Assembly (NCBI RefSeq): GCF_000429625.1
Contig: NZ_AUCF01000004.1
Location: 248,001 to 312,000, forward strand
Length of the DNA: 64,000 bases
Source: Azospirillum halopraeferens DSM 3675
GTDB lineage: Bacteria; Pseudomonadota; Alphaproteobacteria; Azospirillales; Azospirillaceae
Direction of reading: 5' to 3'
The notes below the pieces were generated by a model. The model ran no database searches. It had not been told where the DNA came from and saw nothing but the letters and a program-made list of their open reading frames with translations. The translations under genes and the position numbers were made by a program. Shown here one piece after another: positions 46,694 to 54,841 of this stretch (its first letter is position 1; the number at the start of each line of letters is the position of its first letter).

Positions 46694-48259
46694 TCACTTC
46701 GCCAGTTCGGCGTTCCAGAAGAACGGCCAGGGCATGGGGGTGTATCCCTTCAGCGCGGTGCCGGCGGCGGCGAGGTTGTAGAACTCACCGACCTTGATGG
46801 TGGGAACCTGCGTGTAGAACAGGGTTTGCAGGTCGGCCCAGCGGGCCCGGCGGGCACTCGGATCCATCTCCGTGTTGAAGGCGGCCAGCGCGGCGCGCTT
46901 CTCCGGCGTGTCCCACCAGCCCGGATAGGCGGGGTTGACGAAGGTGATCAGCGACGGTTCGGGCACGAAGGTGTGATAGGTGAAGAAGGCGTCCCACGCC
47001 TTCTCGTCGCCGCGGCGCTGCACCAGCGTCGCCCAGTCCAGCACCTGCAGGTCGACGTTGAAGCCGGCCTGCTGCAGATGGGCCTGCGCCACCAGGCTCA
47101 TCTTGTAGAGGAAGTCATACTGGGTGGAGGTGAGGATGCGGATCGGCTCGCCCTTGTAACCGGCCTGCTTCAGCAGATCGCCGGCCTTCTTCGGGTCGTG
47201 CTGATTGTAGCCCGCCGCGCTGGCGGCGTCGTGGAACGCCGTGCCGGGGGCGTAGATCGAGCCTTCCAGGGCGAAGAACGCGGGGTCGCCGAAGGCGGCC
47301 AGCATCATCTCGTTCGGCGACAGGGCGGCCAGCACCGCCTGGCGCACGGTCTGGTTGGCCGTGACCGGGGTGCGGGAGTTCATGATCATCAGCGGGAAGC
47401 CGAAGGGCTTCACCATGATCGGCTCGACGTTGGCGCCCTGCTTCAGGCGGCCCAGCATCTCGGTGGGCAGGCTGTCGGCGAATTGGTACTGGCCGGCCAG
47501 CATGCCTTCCACGCGGGTGGTGGCGTTGGGCACGGGCACGAAGCGCACCTCGCCGATCTTCGCCTCACGCCGGCCGCCGTAGCCGTTGGGCTCCCCCTCG
47601 GGCGAGGCGTAGGCGTCGAAGCGGACCAGGCGGATGTACTGGTCGGGGCGGTGCTCCAGCAGCCGGTAGGGGCCGCTGCCGACCAGCGCCTTCAGCGGGT
47701 TGGCGCCGTCGACCACCTCTGACGGGACGATGGCGGCGGCGCCGTTGTTCATGGCCAGCAGCGCGGTCAGCGGCGCGAACGGCTCCTTCAGGGTGATGAC
47801 GACGGTGGCGTCGTCGGCCGCCGTGATGGAGTCCACGATGGGCGCGGTGGTCTTGCCGCGCGGCGATACCTTGGTCCAGCGCTCCAGGGACGCCACCACG
47901 TCGGCCGCGGTCATGGCGCTGCCATCGTGGAAGGTGACGCCGGTGCGCAGCGGGATCGTGTAGGTCCGCCCGTCGTCCGACACCGTCGGCGCCGCCGCGG
48001 CCAGCAGCGGCGTCAGCTTCCACTCCCCGTCGAAGGTGTAGAGCGTCTCGAACATGTGCTGGGTGATGATGCTGACCAGATCGGAGGTCACGCCGACCGG
48101 GTCGAGGGTCGGCGGCTCGCCGATGGTCGCCACCGTGACGACGGAGCCGGAGGGCGCAGCCTGCGCCCGGGCCGGCTGCCCGGTGACGGGCGCCGCGCCG
48201 ATGGTCAGCGCCGCCCCGACGGCGGCGATGGAGAACGCGCGTCTGCTGATCAGGTTCAT
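46694..48259 (-). CDS. Peptide/oligopeptide ABC transporter substrate-binding protein
   Basis: 521 residues, family-5 extracellular solute-binding protein. Signal peptide 1-34 with a basic n-region (NLISRRAFSIAAVGAALTIG). The family signature is YTIPLRTGVTFHDGSAMTAADVVASLE. Periplasmic receptor that sets importer specificity. GGGGGAG site 5 bases before ATG 48259. First gene of the operon, divergent from the IclR regulator; the linked catabolic genes suggest N-acyl-D-amino acids or D-peptides as ligand, which is inference. Confidence 0.92.
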   Translation of the reverse strand: MNLISRRAFSIAAVGAALTIGAAPVTGQPARAQAAPSGSVVTVATIGEPPTLDPVGVTSDLVSIITQHMFETLYTFDGEWKLTPLLAAAAPTVSDDGRTYTIPLRTGVTFHDGSAMTAADVVASLERWTKVSPRGKTTAPIVDSITAADDATVVITLKEPFAPLTALLAMNNGAAAIVPSEVVDGANPLKALVGSGPYRLLEHRPDQYIRLVRFDAYASPEGEPNGYGGRREAKIGEVRFVPVPNATTRVEGMLAGQYQFADSLPTEMLGRLKQGANVEPIMVKPFGFPLMIMNSRTPVTANQTVRQAVLAALSPNEMMLAAFGDPAFFALEGSIYAPGTAFHDAASAAGYNQHDPKKAGDLLKQAGYKGEPIRILTSTQYDFLYKMSLVAQAHLQQAGFNVDLQVLDWATLVQRRGDEKAWDAFFTYHTFVPEPSLITFVNPAYPGWWDTPEKRAALAAFNTEMDPSARRARWADLQTLFYTQVPTIKVGEFYNLAAAGTALKGYTPMPWPFFWNAELAK

Positions 48260-48318
48260 GATCTCCCCCTGTTTGTTGGGTCCGTCCGTCTCGGCCACAG
48301 TGCCGGGCCTATCGGAAT

Positions 48319-48374
48319 GTCCGATATTTCGGACTGTGTTCTTGTATCTCGGACAAGAGAACGGTATACTGGAC
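48319..48374 (+). promoter_or_regulatory. IclR promoter with three 20-base-spaced operator repeats
   Basis: TATTTCGGAC (48325-48334), TATCTCGGAC (48345-48354) and TATACTGGAC (48365-48374) repeat at exactly 20-base intervals. The first is also half of the inverted repeat GTCCGA-TATT-TCGGAC (48319-48334). A promoter for the regulator overlaps them: TTGTAT (48343) and TATACT (48365) with 16-base spacing. Likely the binding array of the IclR protein controlling both directions. Confidence 0.65.
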
Positions 48375-48425
48375 AAAGGATGGCGGCAAGTCCAAAACGA
48401 TGCCGGCAGCGGACAGGGGGAATCG

Positions 48426-49181
48426 TTGACCATCGAACAGGCCACCGGACGGGCGCGCGGCATCGACCGCGTCATCGCCATTCTCGATTATCTGCACCAG
48501 CGGCGCGGGCCGGTGCGCATCGCCGACATCGCCCGCGACACGGGCACGCCGCGTTCCACCATCTACGAGATCGTCAACCGGCTGGTGGACGCCCATTGGC
48601 TGGAACCGCGCGACGGCGACGGGACGGTGTTCTTCGGGCCGGCCATGCATTTCTACGGCAGCGCCTACCTGGAGGGCGGCGACCGTATCCGTGCCGCGCG
48701 GGGCGAGGTGAAGCGGCTGGTGGAGCAGACCGGCGAGACGGCGCAGTACTGCACGCTGGAGGGTGACAAATACACCGTGGTGCTGAACGAGCCGGGCAGC
48801 CGCACCTTCCGCATCAGCTCCGACGTGGGCGTCAAGGTACCCATCCCGTGGACGGCCTCGGGCCGCCTGCTGGTCGACCATCTGGCGCTGGAGGAGGTGA
48901 AGGCGTTCATCCCGCCCGACGACTTCGTCCTGCCCGACGGCCGCGTCACGGCGCCGGAGGACTTCGTGGCCGAGGTGGCGCGGGCCAAATCCGCCGGCTA
49001 TGCCCGCACCACCGGGCTGGTCGACCGCTTCACCACCTGCCTGGCGGCGCCGGTGCGCGACGTCGGCGGACGCTGCGTGGCGACCATCTGCCTGGTCGTC
49101 CCCGCCGACACCGGAGAGGACGACCTGGCCGCCATGATCGAGGCGTTGCGCGCCAGCGGCCGCCGGCTGTCGCTGGCGTGA
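48426..49181 (+). CDS. IclR-family transcriptional regulator
   Basis: 251 residues. N-terminal winged helix-turn-helix (RVIAILDYLHQRRGPVRIAD, then TGTPRSTIYEIVNRLVD), C-terminal effector domain (SDVGVKVPIPWTASGRLLVD, YARTTGLVDRFTTCLAAPV). TTG at 48426 is chosen because AGGGGGAA lies just upstream. Divergent from the importer/D-aminoacylase operon and expected to control it through the repeats between the genes; the effector may be a D-amino acid or derivative. Confidence 0.9.
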   Translation: MTIEQATGRARGIDRVIAILDYLHQRRGPVRIADIARDTGTPRSTIYEIVNRLVDAHWLEPRDGDGTVFFGPAMHFYGSAYLEGGDRIRAARGEVKRLVEQTGETAQYCTLEGDKYTVVLNEPGSRTFRISSDVGVKVPIPWTASGRLLVDHLALEEVKAFIPPDDFVLPDGRVTAPEDFVAEVARAKSAGYARTTGLVDRFTTCLAAPVRDVGGRCVATICLVVPADTGEDDLAAMIEALRASGRRLSLA

Positions 49182-49188
49182 CGGAGCA

Positions 49189-49911
49189 TCAGGCGAGGTC
49201 GAAGATCAGCACTTCGCCGCCGTCGCCGGTGCCGGTCAGGTCCAGGCGGGCGGTGCCGGTCACCGCGGCGCCGTCTCCCGGACCAAGGTCCACGCCGTTC
49301 AGCGTCACCGTACCGCGGGCCACCTGGACCCAGGCGCGCCGGCCCGGCCGCAGGTCGAGCGCGACGGTGTCGCCGGGCGCCAGCAGGGAGGCGTAGAGGT
49401 CGGCGTCCGCGTGCACGGTCAGGCTGCCGTCGCGGCCGTCGCGCGACGCGACGAGGCGGGCGGTGCCGCGCCGTTCGGCGGCGGGGAAGGTCTTCTGCTC
49501 GTAGCCGGGTTCCAGCCCGCGCCGCTCCGGGATGATCCAGATCTGCAGGAAGTGCACGGGCGCGTCGGGCGCGTGGTTGAACTCGCTGTGGGCGATGCCG
49601 GTGCCGGCGCTCATGCGCTGGACGTCGCCGGGGCGGATGACCGAGCCGGTGCCCAGGTTGTCCCGGTGTTCCAGCGCCCCGTCCAGCACGTAGGAGATGA
49701 TCTCCATATCCCGGTGCGAATGGGTGTCGAAACCGGCACCGGGGGCCACGCGGTCCTCGTTGATCACCCGCAGCGCCCCGAAGCCCATGTGCCGCGAATC
49801 ATGATAGTGGCCGAACGAGAAGGAATGCCGGCTGTCCAGCCAGCCGAAATCGGCGAGTCCGCGGTCCGCGGCGCGGCGGACGACGATCGGGCCGGAAGCG
49901 GTGGTGTGCAT
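49189..49911 (-). CDS. Pirin-family protein (YhaK/quercetinase-like)
   Basis: 240-residue bicupin. FSFGHYHDSRHMGFGALRVI, the metal-binding HSHRDMEIISYVLDGALEHR, and GTGIAHSEFNHAPD with the remaining ligands. Bacterial pirins act as quercetinase or redox sensors; no specific role can be set. Convergent with iclR, 7 bases between the stops, no terminator. Confidence 0.92.
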   Translation of the reverse strand: MHTTASGPIVVRRAADRGLADFGWLDSRHSFSFGHYHDSRHMGFGALRVINEDRVAPGAGFDTHSHRDMEIISYVLDGALEHRDNLGTGSVIRPGDVQRMSAGTGIAHSEFNHAPDAPVHFLQIWIIPERRGLEPGYEQKTFPAAERRGTARLVASRDGRDGSLTVHADADLYASLLAPGDTVALDLRPGRRAWVQVARGTVTLNGVDLGPGDGAAVTGTARLDLTGTGDGGEVLIFDLA

Positions 49912-50091
49912 GATGCTCTCCCCGGTGCGGGTTGGTCTGACCGGAAGATAGTCGTTGCCGCAGCGCGATTTAATATTGCGATTCCGGATCATATTGTCCC
50001 TGATCTTGCAATAATGCCGGAAGCCCTTTCGGGCACAGGCGCGCTGCCCTAGCATCCGATCCATTCCTGCGCACAAGCGAAGACCACCGCA

Positions 50092-51699
50092 ATGCCACGC
50101 TCCGTTCCCCTCATCGAGATTGCCCGGCAGGTTGCCCGAGAGCTGAAGCGGGGGCGTCCCGGATCGTCGGTGGCGATGGCCGTGACGGTGGCCCAGTCCC
50201 GGCCGGAGCTGGCCGATGCGCTGGTCGAGCTGTTCGCGACGGAATCCCGGCGGGAGCCGCCGGACGGCCCGGTGCTGGATGCCATCCTGCTGATGGTGAA
50301 CGCGGCGCTGGAGGCGATCGGGATCGATGCCGAGAACGGGGACCCCGATGCGATTGCCCGTGTCGCGACCCTGCGCGCCGGCGTGCTGGATCTTGCGCAG
50401 GAAGAAGCGTTCGACACCCGGGCGCTGGTCAGCCTGGCGGGTGCGTTCTCCGCCGCCCGGCTGGATCTCGGCGACGCGCTGCACCACCACCTCGCCGCAC
50501 GGCTCGACGCGGCGGGTCCGGAAGCGTCGGTTCCGGGGGGGCCGGAAGCCCTGATCGGGCACCTGACCGAACTGGCCGCGGAGGCCGGCGACGTGTTCAT
50601 CTATGCCGCCCAGCTCCGGGATCTTATTGCCGCCGTGCCGTCGGCGCAGCGCGGTCCGTTCGCCGTGGCCACCTTCGCACCGGATGTGGAGATTCTGCGC
50701 GAAGCCGTCCTGGCCTGGCTGTTCGAGTCCGCCGCGGACACCCGTGCCGCCGTGGTCGCCTTGCTGGGCGATGCCGTGCGCAGCGGCCAGGTGTCCGGCA
50801 CCATGCTGCGGCGTCTGATCATGGCCCGGACCTGGCTGCCCGAGGGGGAACGCCCGGCGGTCGATGCGGTGATCGCCGCGGCCCGCTCCCGCGGAGTCTC
50901 GGTGGAACCCCTGGCGCCGGCCAAGGTGCAGACCGTATATGCCACGGGCGTCGACGGGGCCGGCGCCCAGTCGCTGTTCATCCTCGTGCGCGAGGGGCGG
51001 CGGTACGCCGTCGCCGCGATTCTGGTGAAGGCGGAGCACGGGATCCGGGACGCCTGGGTGCAGCACGGCGGCACCAGGCGCGACGCCGAATCCCTGCTGG
51101 CGCAGGTGGCCGAGCAGGTCGGCCTGCTGCCCTCCGGCATCGGCTATGCGGAGACCGTGATGGCCCACGCGCTGGCCGTCAACGCCGCCAGCGGCGAACT
51201 GCCGCCGTTCGGGCTGCTGGATGTGGTGGAGAGCGCGGGCATCGCGACGCTCCGGCCGCAGGACGCGGACATCCCCGCGCTGGTGGACTCGCTGTGCGCG
51301 GCGCTGCCGACCCGCTGGCTGGGGCCGGAGGGGGACGCACCGCTTCTGGCGAGCAGCGGCTCCTGGCCGAACATCTATCCTTTCGTGTCCTCGTGGTTCG
51401 AGGACGACCCGGCTGTCGCCGCGGCGCTCACCGGCCGCACGCGGATCACCGCGAAGGCGGTGTCCGACGTTCTCGACCGGGTGTTCGAGGTGCGCCGCGC
51501 CAGGTGGGCGGAGCGGATGGCGTGGATCGCCCTGGCCATGAAGGAGGCGCCGGGCGGCGTCGACTGGGCGGCTTTTGCCGTGACCGCCCGCGCGCTGTTG
51601 GCGGGGCGGCCGCTGCGCGACATACCCATCATGACCGCGATCGCCCGCCTGTCGGCGGAGGTCGCCATCCGGCGGGGGCGCGAACGGGCGCGTCCGTAG
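50092..51699 (+). CDS. Large helical protein of unknown function
   Basis: 535 residues, not recognised. No signal peptide, membrane segment or catalytic motif. The sequence is alanine/leucine-rich and predicted all-helical through most of its length, with tryptophan-containing segments toward the C terminus (CAALPTRWLGP, GSWPNIYPFVSSWFED). The N-terminal part (IARQVARELKRG) suggests repeated helical hairpins. Good G/C third-position bias makes it a real gene. Not in an operon; opposite to pirin, convergent with yceI. Confidence 0.75.
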   Translation: MPRSVPLIEIARQVARELKRGRPGSSVAMAVTVAQSRPELADALVELFATESRREPPDGPVLDAILLMVNAALEAIGIDAENGDPDAIARVATLRAGVLDLAQEEAFDTRALVSLAGAFSAARLDLGDALHHHLAARLDAAGPEASVPGGPEALIGHLTELAAEAGDVFIYAAQLRDLIAAVPSAQRGPFAVATFAPDVEILREAVLAWLFESAADTRAAVVALLGDAVRSGQVSGTMLRRLIMARTWLPEGERPAVDAVIAAARSRGVSVEPLAPAKVQTVYATGVDGAGAQSLFILVREGRRYAVAAILVKAEHGIRDAWVQHGGTRRDAESLLAQVAEQVGLLPSGIGYAETVMAHALAVNAASGELPPFGLLDVVESAGIATLRPQDADIPALVDSLCAALPTRWLGPEGDAPLLASSGSWPNIYPFVSSWFEDDPAVAAALTGRTRITAKAVSDVLDRVFEVRRARWAERMAWIALAMKEAPGGVDWAAFAVTARALLAGRPLRDIPIMTAIARLSAEVAIRRGRERARP

Positions 51700-51712
51700 A
51701 CCGATCCGCTCG

Positions 51713-51733
51713 TCCCCCGCCTGCGGCGGGGGA
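51713..51733. terminator. Hairpin between convergent genes
   Basis: An 8-base-pair stem (TCCCCCGC / GCGGGGGA) with a 5-base loop between the unknown gene and yceI. No U-tract. Confidence 0.45.
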
Positions 51734-51747
51734 GGGCCGGCGGGCGG

Positions 51748-52335
51748 TCAGCCCTTGACCGCTTCCACCTCGATCAGCAGTTGGATCTCGTCGCCGATGT
51801 TGGGGGCGCCGTAGGACATGCCGAACTCGCCCCGGCGGATCGTGCCGCGGGCGGAGAAACCGACCGTCTCCTTGCGGCTGGCCGCGCTGACCCCGTCCTT
51901 GTTGAAGGTGACGTCCAGCACCACCGGCCGGGTCACCCCCAGCAGCGTGAGGTCGCCGTGCAGCCGGCCGGCGCCGTCGCCTGTCTTCTCCACCCGCGTG
52001 CTGGTGAAGGTCATTCGCGGAAACTCCTTCACATTGAAGAAGTCCGGCGACTTCAGGTGCTCGTCCCGCTTGGCGTGGTTGGTGTCGATGCTGGCGGTGT
52101 CGATGGTGACCGTGACGCGGTTGTTCTCCATCGCCTCCTTGTCGAAGGCGATCTCGCCCGACACGGTGTTGAACCGGCCGATCGCGCTGGCGAAGCCCAG
52201 GTGGTCGACGAGGAACACTACCGCCGTGTGCGCCGGGTCCACCGTGTAGGCGACGGGGGCCGCGGCGGCGGGCACCGCACCGGACAGCGCGACGGTGCCC
52301 AGCAGGGCGGCGGCGAACAGGGTCTGCATCTTCAT
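51748..52335 (-). CDS. YceI-family periplasmic lipid-binding protein
   Basis: 195 residues. Signal peptide 1-25 (LFAAALLGTVALSGAVPAAA). YTVDPAHTAVVFLVDHLGFA, FFNVKEFPRMTFTSTRVEK, LHGDLTLLGVTRPVVLDV and FSARGTIRRGEFGMSYG are YceI-family strands of the lipocalin-like barrel that binds polyprenyl chains. Thirty-five bases after the membrane-protein gene and perhaps cotranscribed with it. Confidence 0.93.
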   Translation of the reverse strand: MKMQTLFAAALLGTVALSGAVPAAAAPVAYTVDPAHTAVVFLVDHLGFASAIGRFNTVSGEIAFDKEAMENNRVTVTIDTASIDTNHAKRDEHLKSPDFFNVKEFPRMTFTSTRVEKTGDGAGRLHGDLTLLGVTRPVVLDVTFNKDGVSAASRKETVGFSARGTIRRGEFGMSYGAPNIGDEIQLLIEVEAVKG

Positions 52336-52370
52336 GAGGTCGACGTCCTTGCGTGATGGGAACGAGGGGG

Positions 52371-53213
52371 TCAGTAGGGCGACGATCCGCCGCCCAGCGC
52401 GTAGGCGGCGGCGACCGCGGCCAGCGCCGGCAGCACGGCGGCGACCGTCAGGACGGCCCCGGCGGCGGCGCGGCCGGCCGCGGTGCGGTCGAACGGCAAG
52501 TGGCGGTGCAGGCGCCCGGCCAGCAGGGCGGGCAGAGCCAGCAGGAGGACGGCGGCGTCCGCTCCGGTGAAGAAGGTGAGCATGCCCGCCAGCAGCACCG
52601 CGATGCCCGCGGCGATGCGCAGCGACGCCCCGGCGCCATGGCGCCCCACCGGCCAGTTCCACAGGAGGAAGCCGCCGGCCGCCGCCGCCAGGGCCAGGCC
52701 CGTCTGGGCGATGGAGGCGGAGGAGCCGAACAGCGCCGTTCCGCCCACCGCCAACCCGAGGGCCAGGGGGACCGCCGCCGACGCGACGGGGCTGTCCGCC
52801 GGGGCGCCGCCGGTGCCGAACACCACGCCCATCCCCGCAGCCAGCAGCACCGCCAGGCCCACCGCCGCCGCGGCGGAGTCGAGGACCGGCCAGGCGATCC
52901 ACACCAGCGATGCGGCCAGCCAGGTCGCCACCGCTGCGCCGCCGGCGCGGCCCCGCCATCCCGCGGCGTCGATGAGCGCGCCGAGGGCGACGCCGGCGAC
53001 GGCAGCCCAGAACAGCTTTCCCATACCGGACGGCGGGGGCAGGGCGGGGACGCCGACCACCAGGGCGTGAACGGCGAGATAGGTGGCGCCGATGCCGGCC
53101 GCCGGCAGCGCGCCGCCCGGCCGGACCGTGTGGATCAGGCCAACGGCCAGCAGGCTCAACAGCAGCGGCAAGGCGCTGGACTGGATGAACGGATCATGGA
53201 TCAGGTCGGTCAT
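52371..53213 (-). CDS. Multi-pass membrane protein, unknown
   Basis: 280 residues, almost wholly hydrophobic with about nine predicted helices; no family motif recognised. Alternating alanine/glycine-rich helices and a short basic loop (AGRLHRHLPFDRTAAGR). It starts 94 bases from the divergent LysR gene, which may control it and yceI downstream. Confidence 0.7.
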   Translation of the reverse strand: MTDLIHDPFIQSSALPLLLSLLAVGLIHTVRPGGALPAAGIGATYLAVHALVVGVPALPPPSGMGKLFWAAVAGVALGALIDAAGWRGRAGGAAVATWLAASLVWIAWPVLDSAAAAVGLAVLLAAGMGVVFGTGGAPADSPVASAAVPLALGLAVGGTALFGSSASIAQTGLALAAAAGGFLLWNWPVGRHGAGASLRIAAGIAVLLAGMLTFFTGADAAVLLLALPALLAGRLHRHLPFDRTAAGRAAAGAVLTVAAVLPALAAVAAAYALGGGSSPY

Positions 53214-53292
53214 CGGCGGGGCGGGATCGTGGTGGCGGGTGCGGTGCGGAAACCCTATGCTGTGCGCAGATGAGCGGGAACTGACATTATTT

Positions 53293-53307
53293 GCAGAAGG
53301 ATTCTGC
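53293..53307 (+). promoter_or_regulatory. Inverted repeat enclosing the ribosome site of the LysR gene
   Basis: GCAGAA-GGA-TTCTGC ends directly at the ATG and contains the GAAGGA ribosome site. It may be an operator for autoregulation or a small RNA hairpin limiting translation. Confidence 0.4.
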
Positions 53308-54210
53308 ATGAACGAGCGGGATGACTGGGGTGACCTGCGCTACCTGCTGGCGGTGGCGCGGCACGGCTCCCTGTCCGCGGCGGCGCGGACGCTGGGGGTG
53401 AACCACAGCACGGTGTTGCGCCGGATCGCCGCCCTGGAGTCGGCCATGGAGGTGCAACTCTTCGACAAGCGGCCGGGCGGCTACGTCCTGACCGCGGCGG
53501 GCGAGGAGATGCACCGGGTGGCGCTGAAGGTGGAGGAGGATCTGGCGACGGCCCACCGCCGCCTGTCGGGCCGGGATTCGCGCATCGGCGGCACCCTGCG
53601 GGTCACCACCGTGGACTCTCTCGCCCTGTACGTGCTGCCGCCGCATCTGGCGGCGTTCCGGCGGCGCTACCCGGATCTGCGCGTCGATCTGGTGGTGGCC
53701 GAGGCATCGCTCAGCCTGACGCGCCGCGAGGCGGACGTGGCCATCCGGACCACCAACCGCCCGCCGGAGACCCTGGTCGGCCGTGCCGTGTCGGGCCTTG
53801 CCTTCGCCGTCTACGGTGCCCCCGCCTATCTCGACGGGGCGGACCGCGGCGACGATCCGGCCCGCCACGTCTGGGTGGGGTTGGACGAGTCCTTCGACCA
53901 CACCGCGCTCGCCCGCTGGTACAAGCAGACGGTCCCGCCGGAGTGCATCGGCCACCGTGTCAACTCCGTCGCCGTGGCGATCGAGGCGGTGCGCGCCGGC
54001 CTCGGACTCGGTCTGCTGCCCTGCGGCATGGCGGACGGGACACCGGCGTTCCGCCGCCGCGGGCCGGTGATCGACGCGGTGACGGGGGCCATCTGGCTGC
54101 TCACCCACGAGGACCTGCGCCACATGGGCCGGGTGCGCGCCTTCCTTGATGTCATGGCCGACGCGTTCGCCGGCGAACGGGACCGTCTGGAGGGGCGGCT
54201 GGGTAATTGA
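53308..54210 (+). CDS. LysR-family transcriptional regulator
   Basis: 300 residues. Helix-turn-helix DLRYLLAVARHGSLSAAART with LGVNHSTVLRRIAALE (residues 8-47), then the effector domain (GGTLRVTTVDSLALYVLPPH, INS VNSVAVAIEAVRAGLG). The short wording HSTVLRRI is that of LysR subgroups regulating single neighbouring genes. Divergent from the membrane protein gene. ATG 53308 follows the GAAGGA site. Confidence 0.9.
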   Translation: MNERDDWGDLRYLLAVARHGSLSAAARTLGVNHSTVLRRIAALESAMEVQLFDKRPGGYVLTAAGEEMHRVALKVEEDLATAHRRLSGRDSRIGGTLRVTTVDSLALYVLPPHLAAFRRRYPDLRVDLVVAEASLSLTRREADVAIRTTNRPPETLVGRAVSGLAFAVYGAPAYLDGADRGDDPARHVWVGLDESFDHTALARWYKQTVPPECIGHRVNSVAVAIEAVRAGLGLGLLPCGMADGTPAFRRRGPVIDAVTGAIWLLTHEDLRHMGRVRAFLDVMADAFAGERDRLEGRLGN

Positions 54211-54232
54211 TGCGCGCCATGCGTGTGTCGCC

Positions 54233-54328
54233 CTACGACAGAAGGTAGCCGGAACCGTTCATGATGACGAAAAGGAAGACGCTGAGCACGAAGAGCAGCA
54301 GGGCAACGCCGCGGAACCGGATCTGCAT
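54233..54328 (-). CDS. 31-residue single-helix membrane protein
   Basis: MQIRFRG followed by one strongly hydrophobic helix (VALLLFVLSVFLFVIM) and a short polar tail. A GGGG stretch is 3 to 6 bases before the ATG. Typical of alphaproteobacterial micro-membrane proteins, but too short to judge by codon bias. Convergent with the LysR gene, 22 bases between the stops. Confidence 0.4.
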   Translation of the reverse strand: MQIRFRGVALLLFVLSVFLFVIMNGSGYLLS

Positions 54329-54511
54329 GTCCCCGGACCTTTGGTTTGTGAACGATCTATCGCGGTCCCATTCATCGCCTTCTGCTGCGCCCGTGCAAGC
54401 GACGATCTGTGTCCATTTTCGCCATTCTATGACACGCCGTCCCGCCGGCTCCGCCGGGCGGGCGTCGGCAAAGATCGGTTGACGGGTCCGCCGCTTCCCC
54501 CTAGGGTCCGC

Positions 54512-54712
54512 GGCGACGGTTGCCCGCAAGGGCTGAAAAGGGAACACGGTGCGGTTTGTCCGCGGCGCACGGCGCTACCGGAAGAAGCCTATGCCGCGGC
54601 TGCCCCCGCAACTGTAAGCGGCGAGCCGTTCGTCGATTGGCCACTGGGGTCTCGGGTCCCGGGAAGGCGACGAACCGGCACTGACCCGCGAGCCAGGAGA
54701 CCTGCCGTCGCT
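54512..54712 (+). promoter_or_regulatory. Cobalamin riboswitch controlling btuB
   Basis: Conserved pieces in order: GAACACGGTGC (54542-54552), the junction GCTGCCCCCGCAACTGTAAG (54599-54618) with GCGGCGAGC, CCACTG (54641-54646), CGGGAAGGCG (54660-54669), and the B12 box GAGCCAGGAGACCTGCC (54690-54706). Binding of adenosylcobalamin lowers expression of the downstream B12 receptor. About 130 bases of expression platform follow to the btuB start. Confidence 0.95.
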
Positions 54713-54841
54713 CGTGGTCACACGCGAACGCGTCGGACGGGGTGTGCCGATGGACGGGAATTCGGCTGCCGTCGCTCAGACGGCGTCCGGGAACCTTGTT
54801 TCGCGGTGACGTGCCACCGGCATTGCGCCCGAGGTTTCCCG

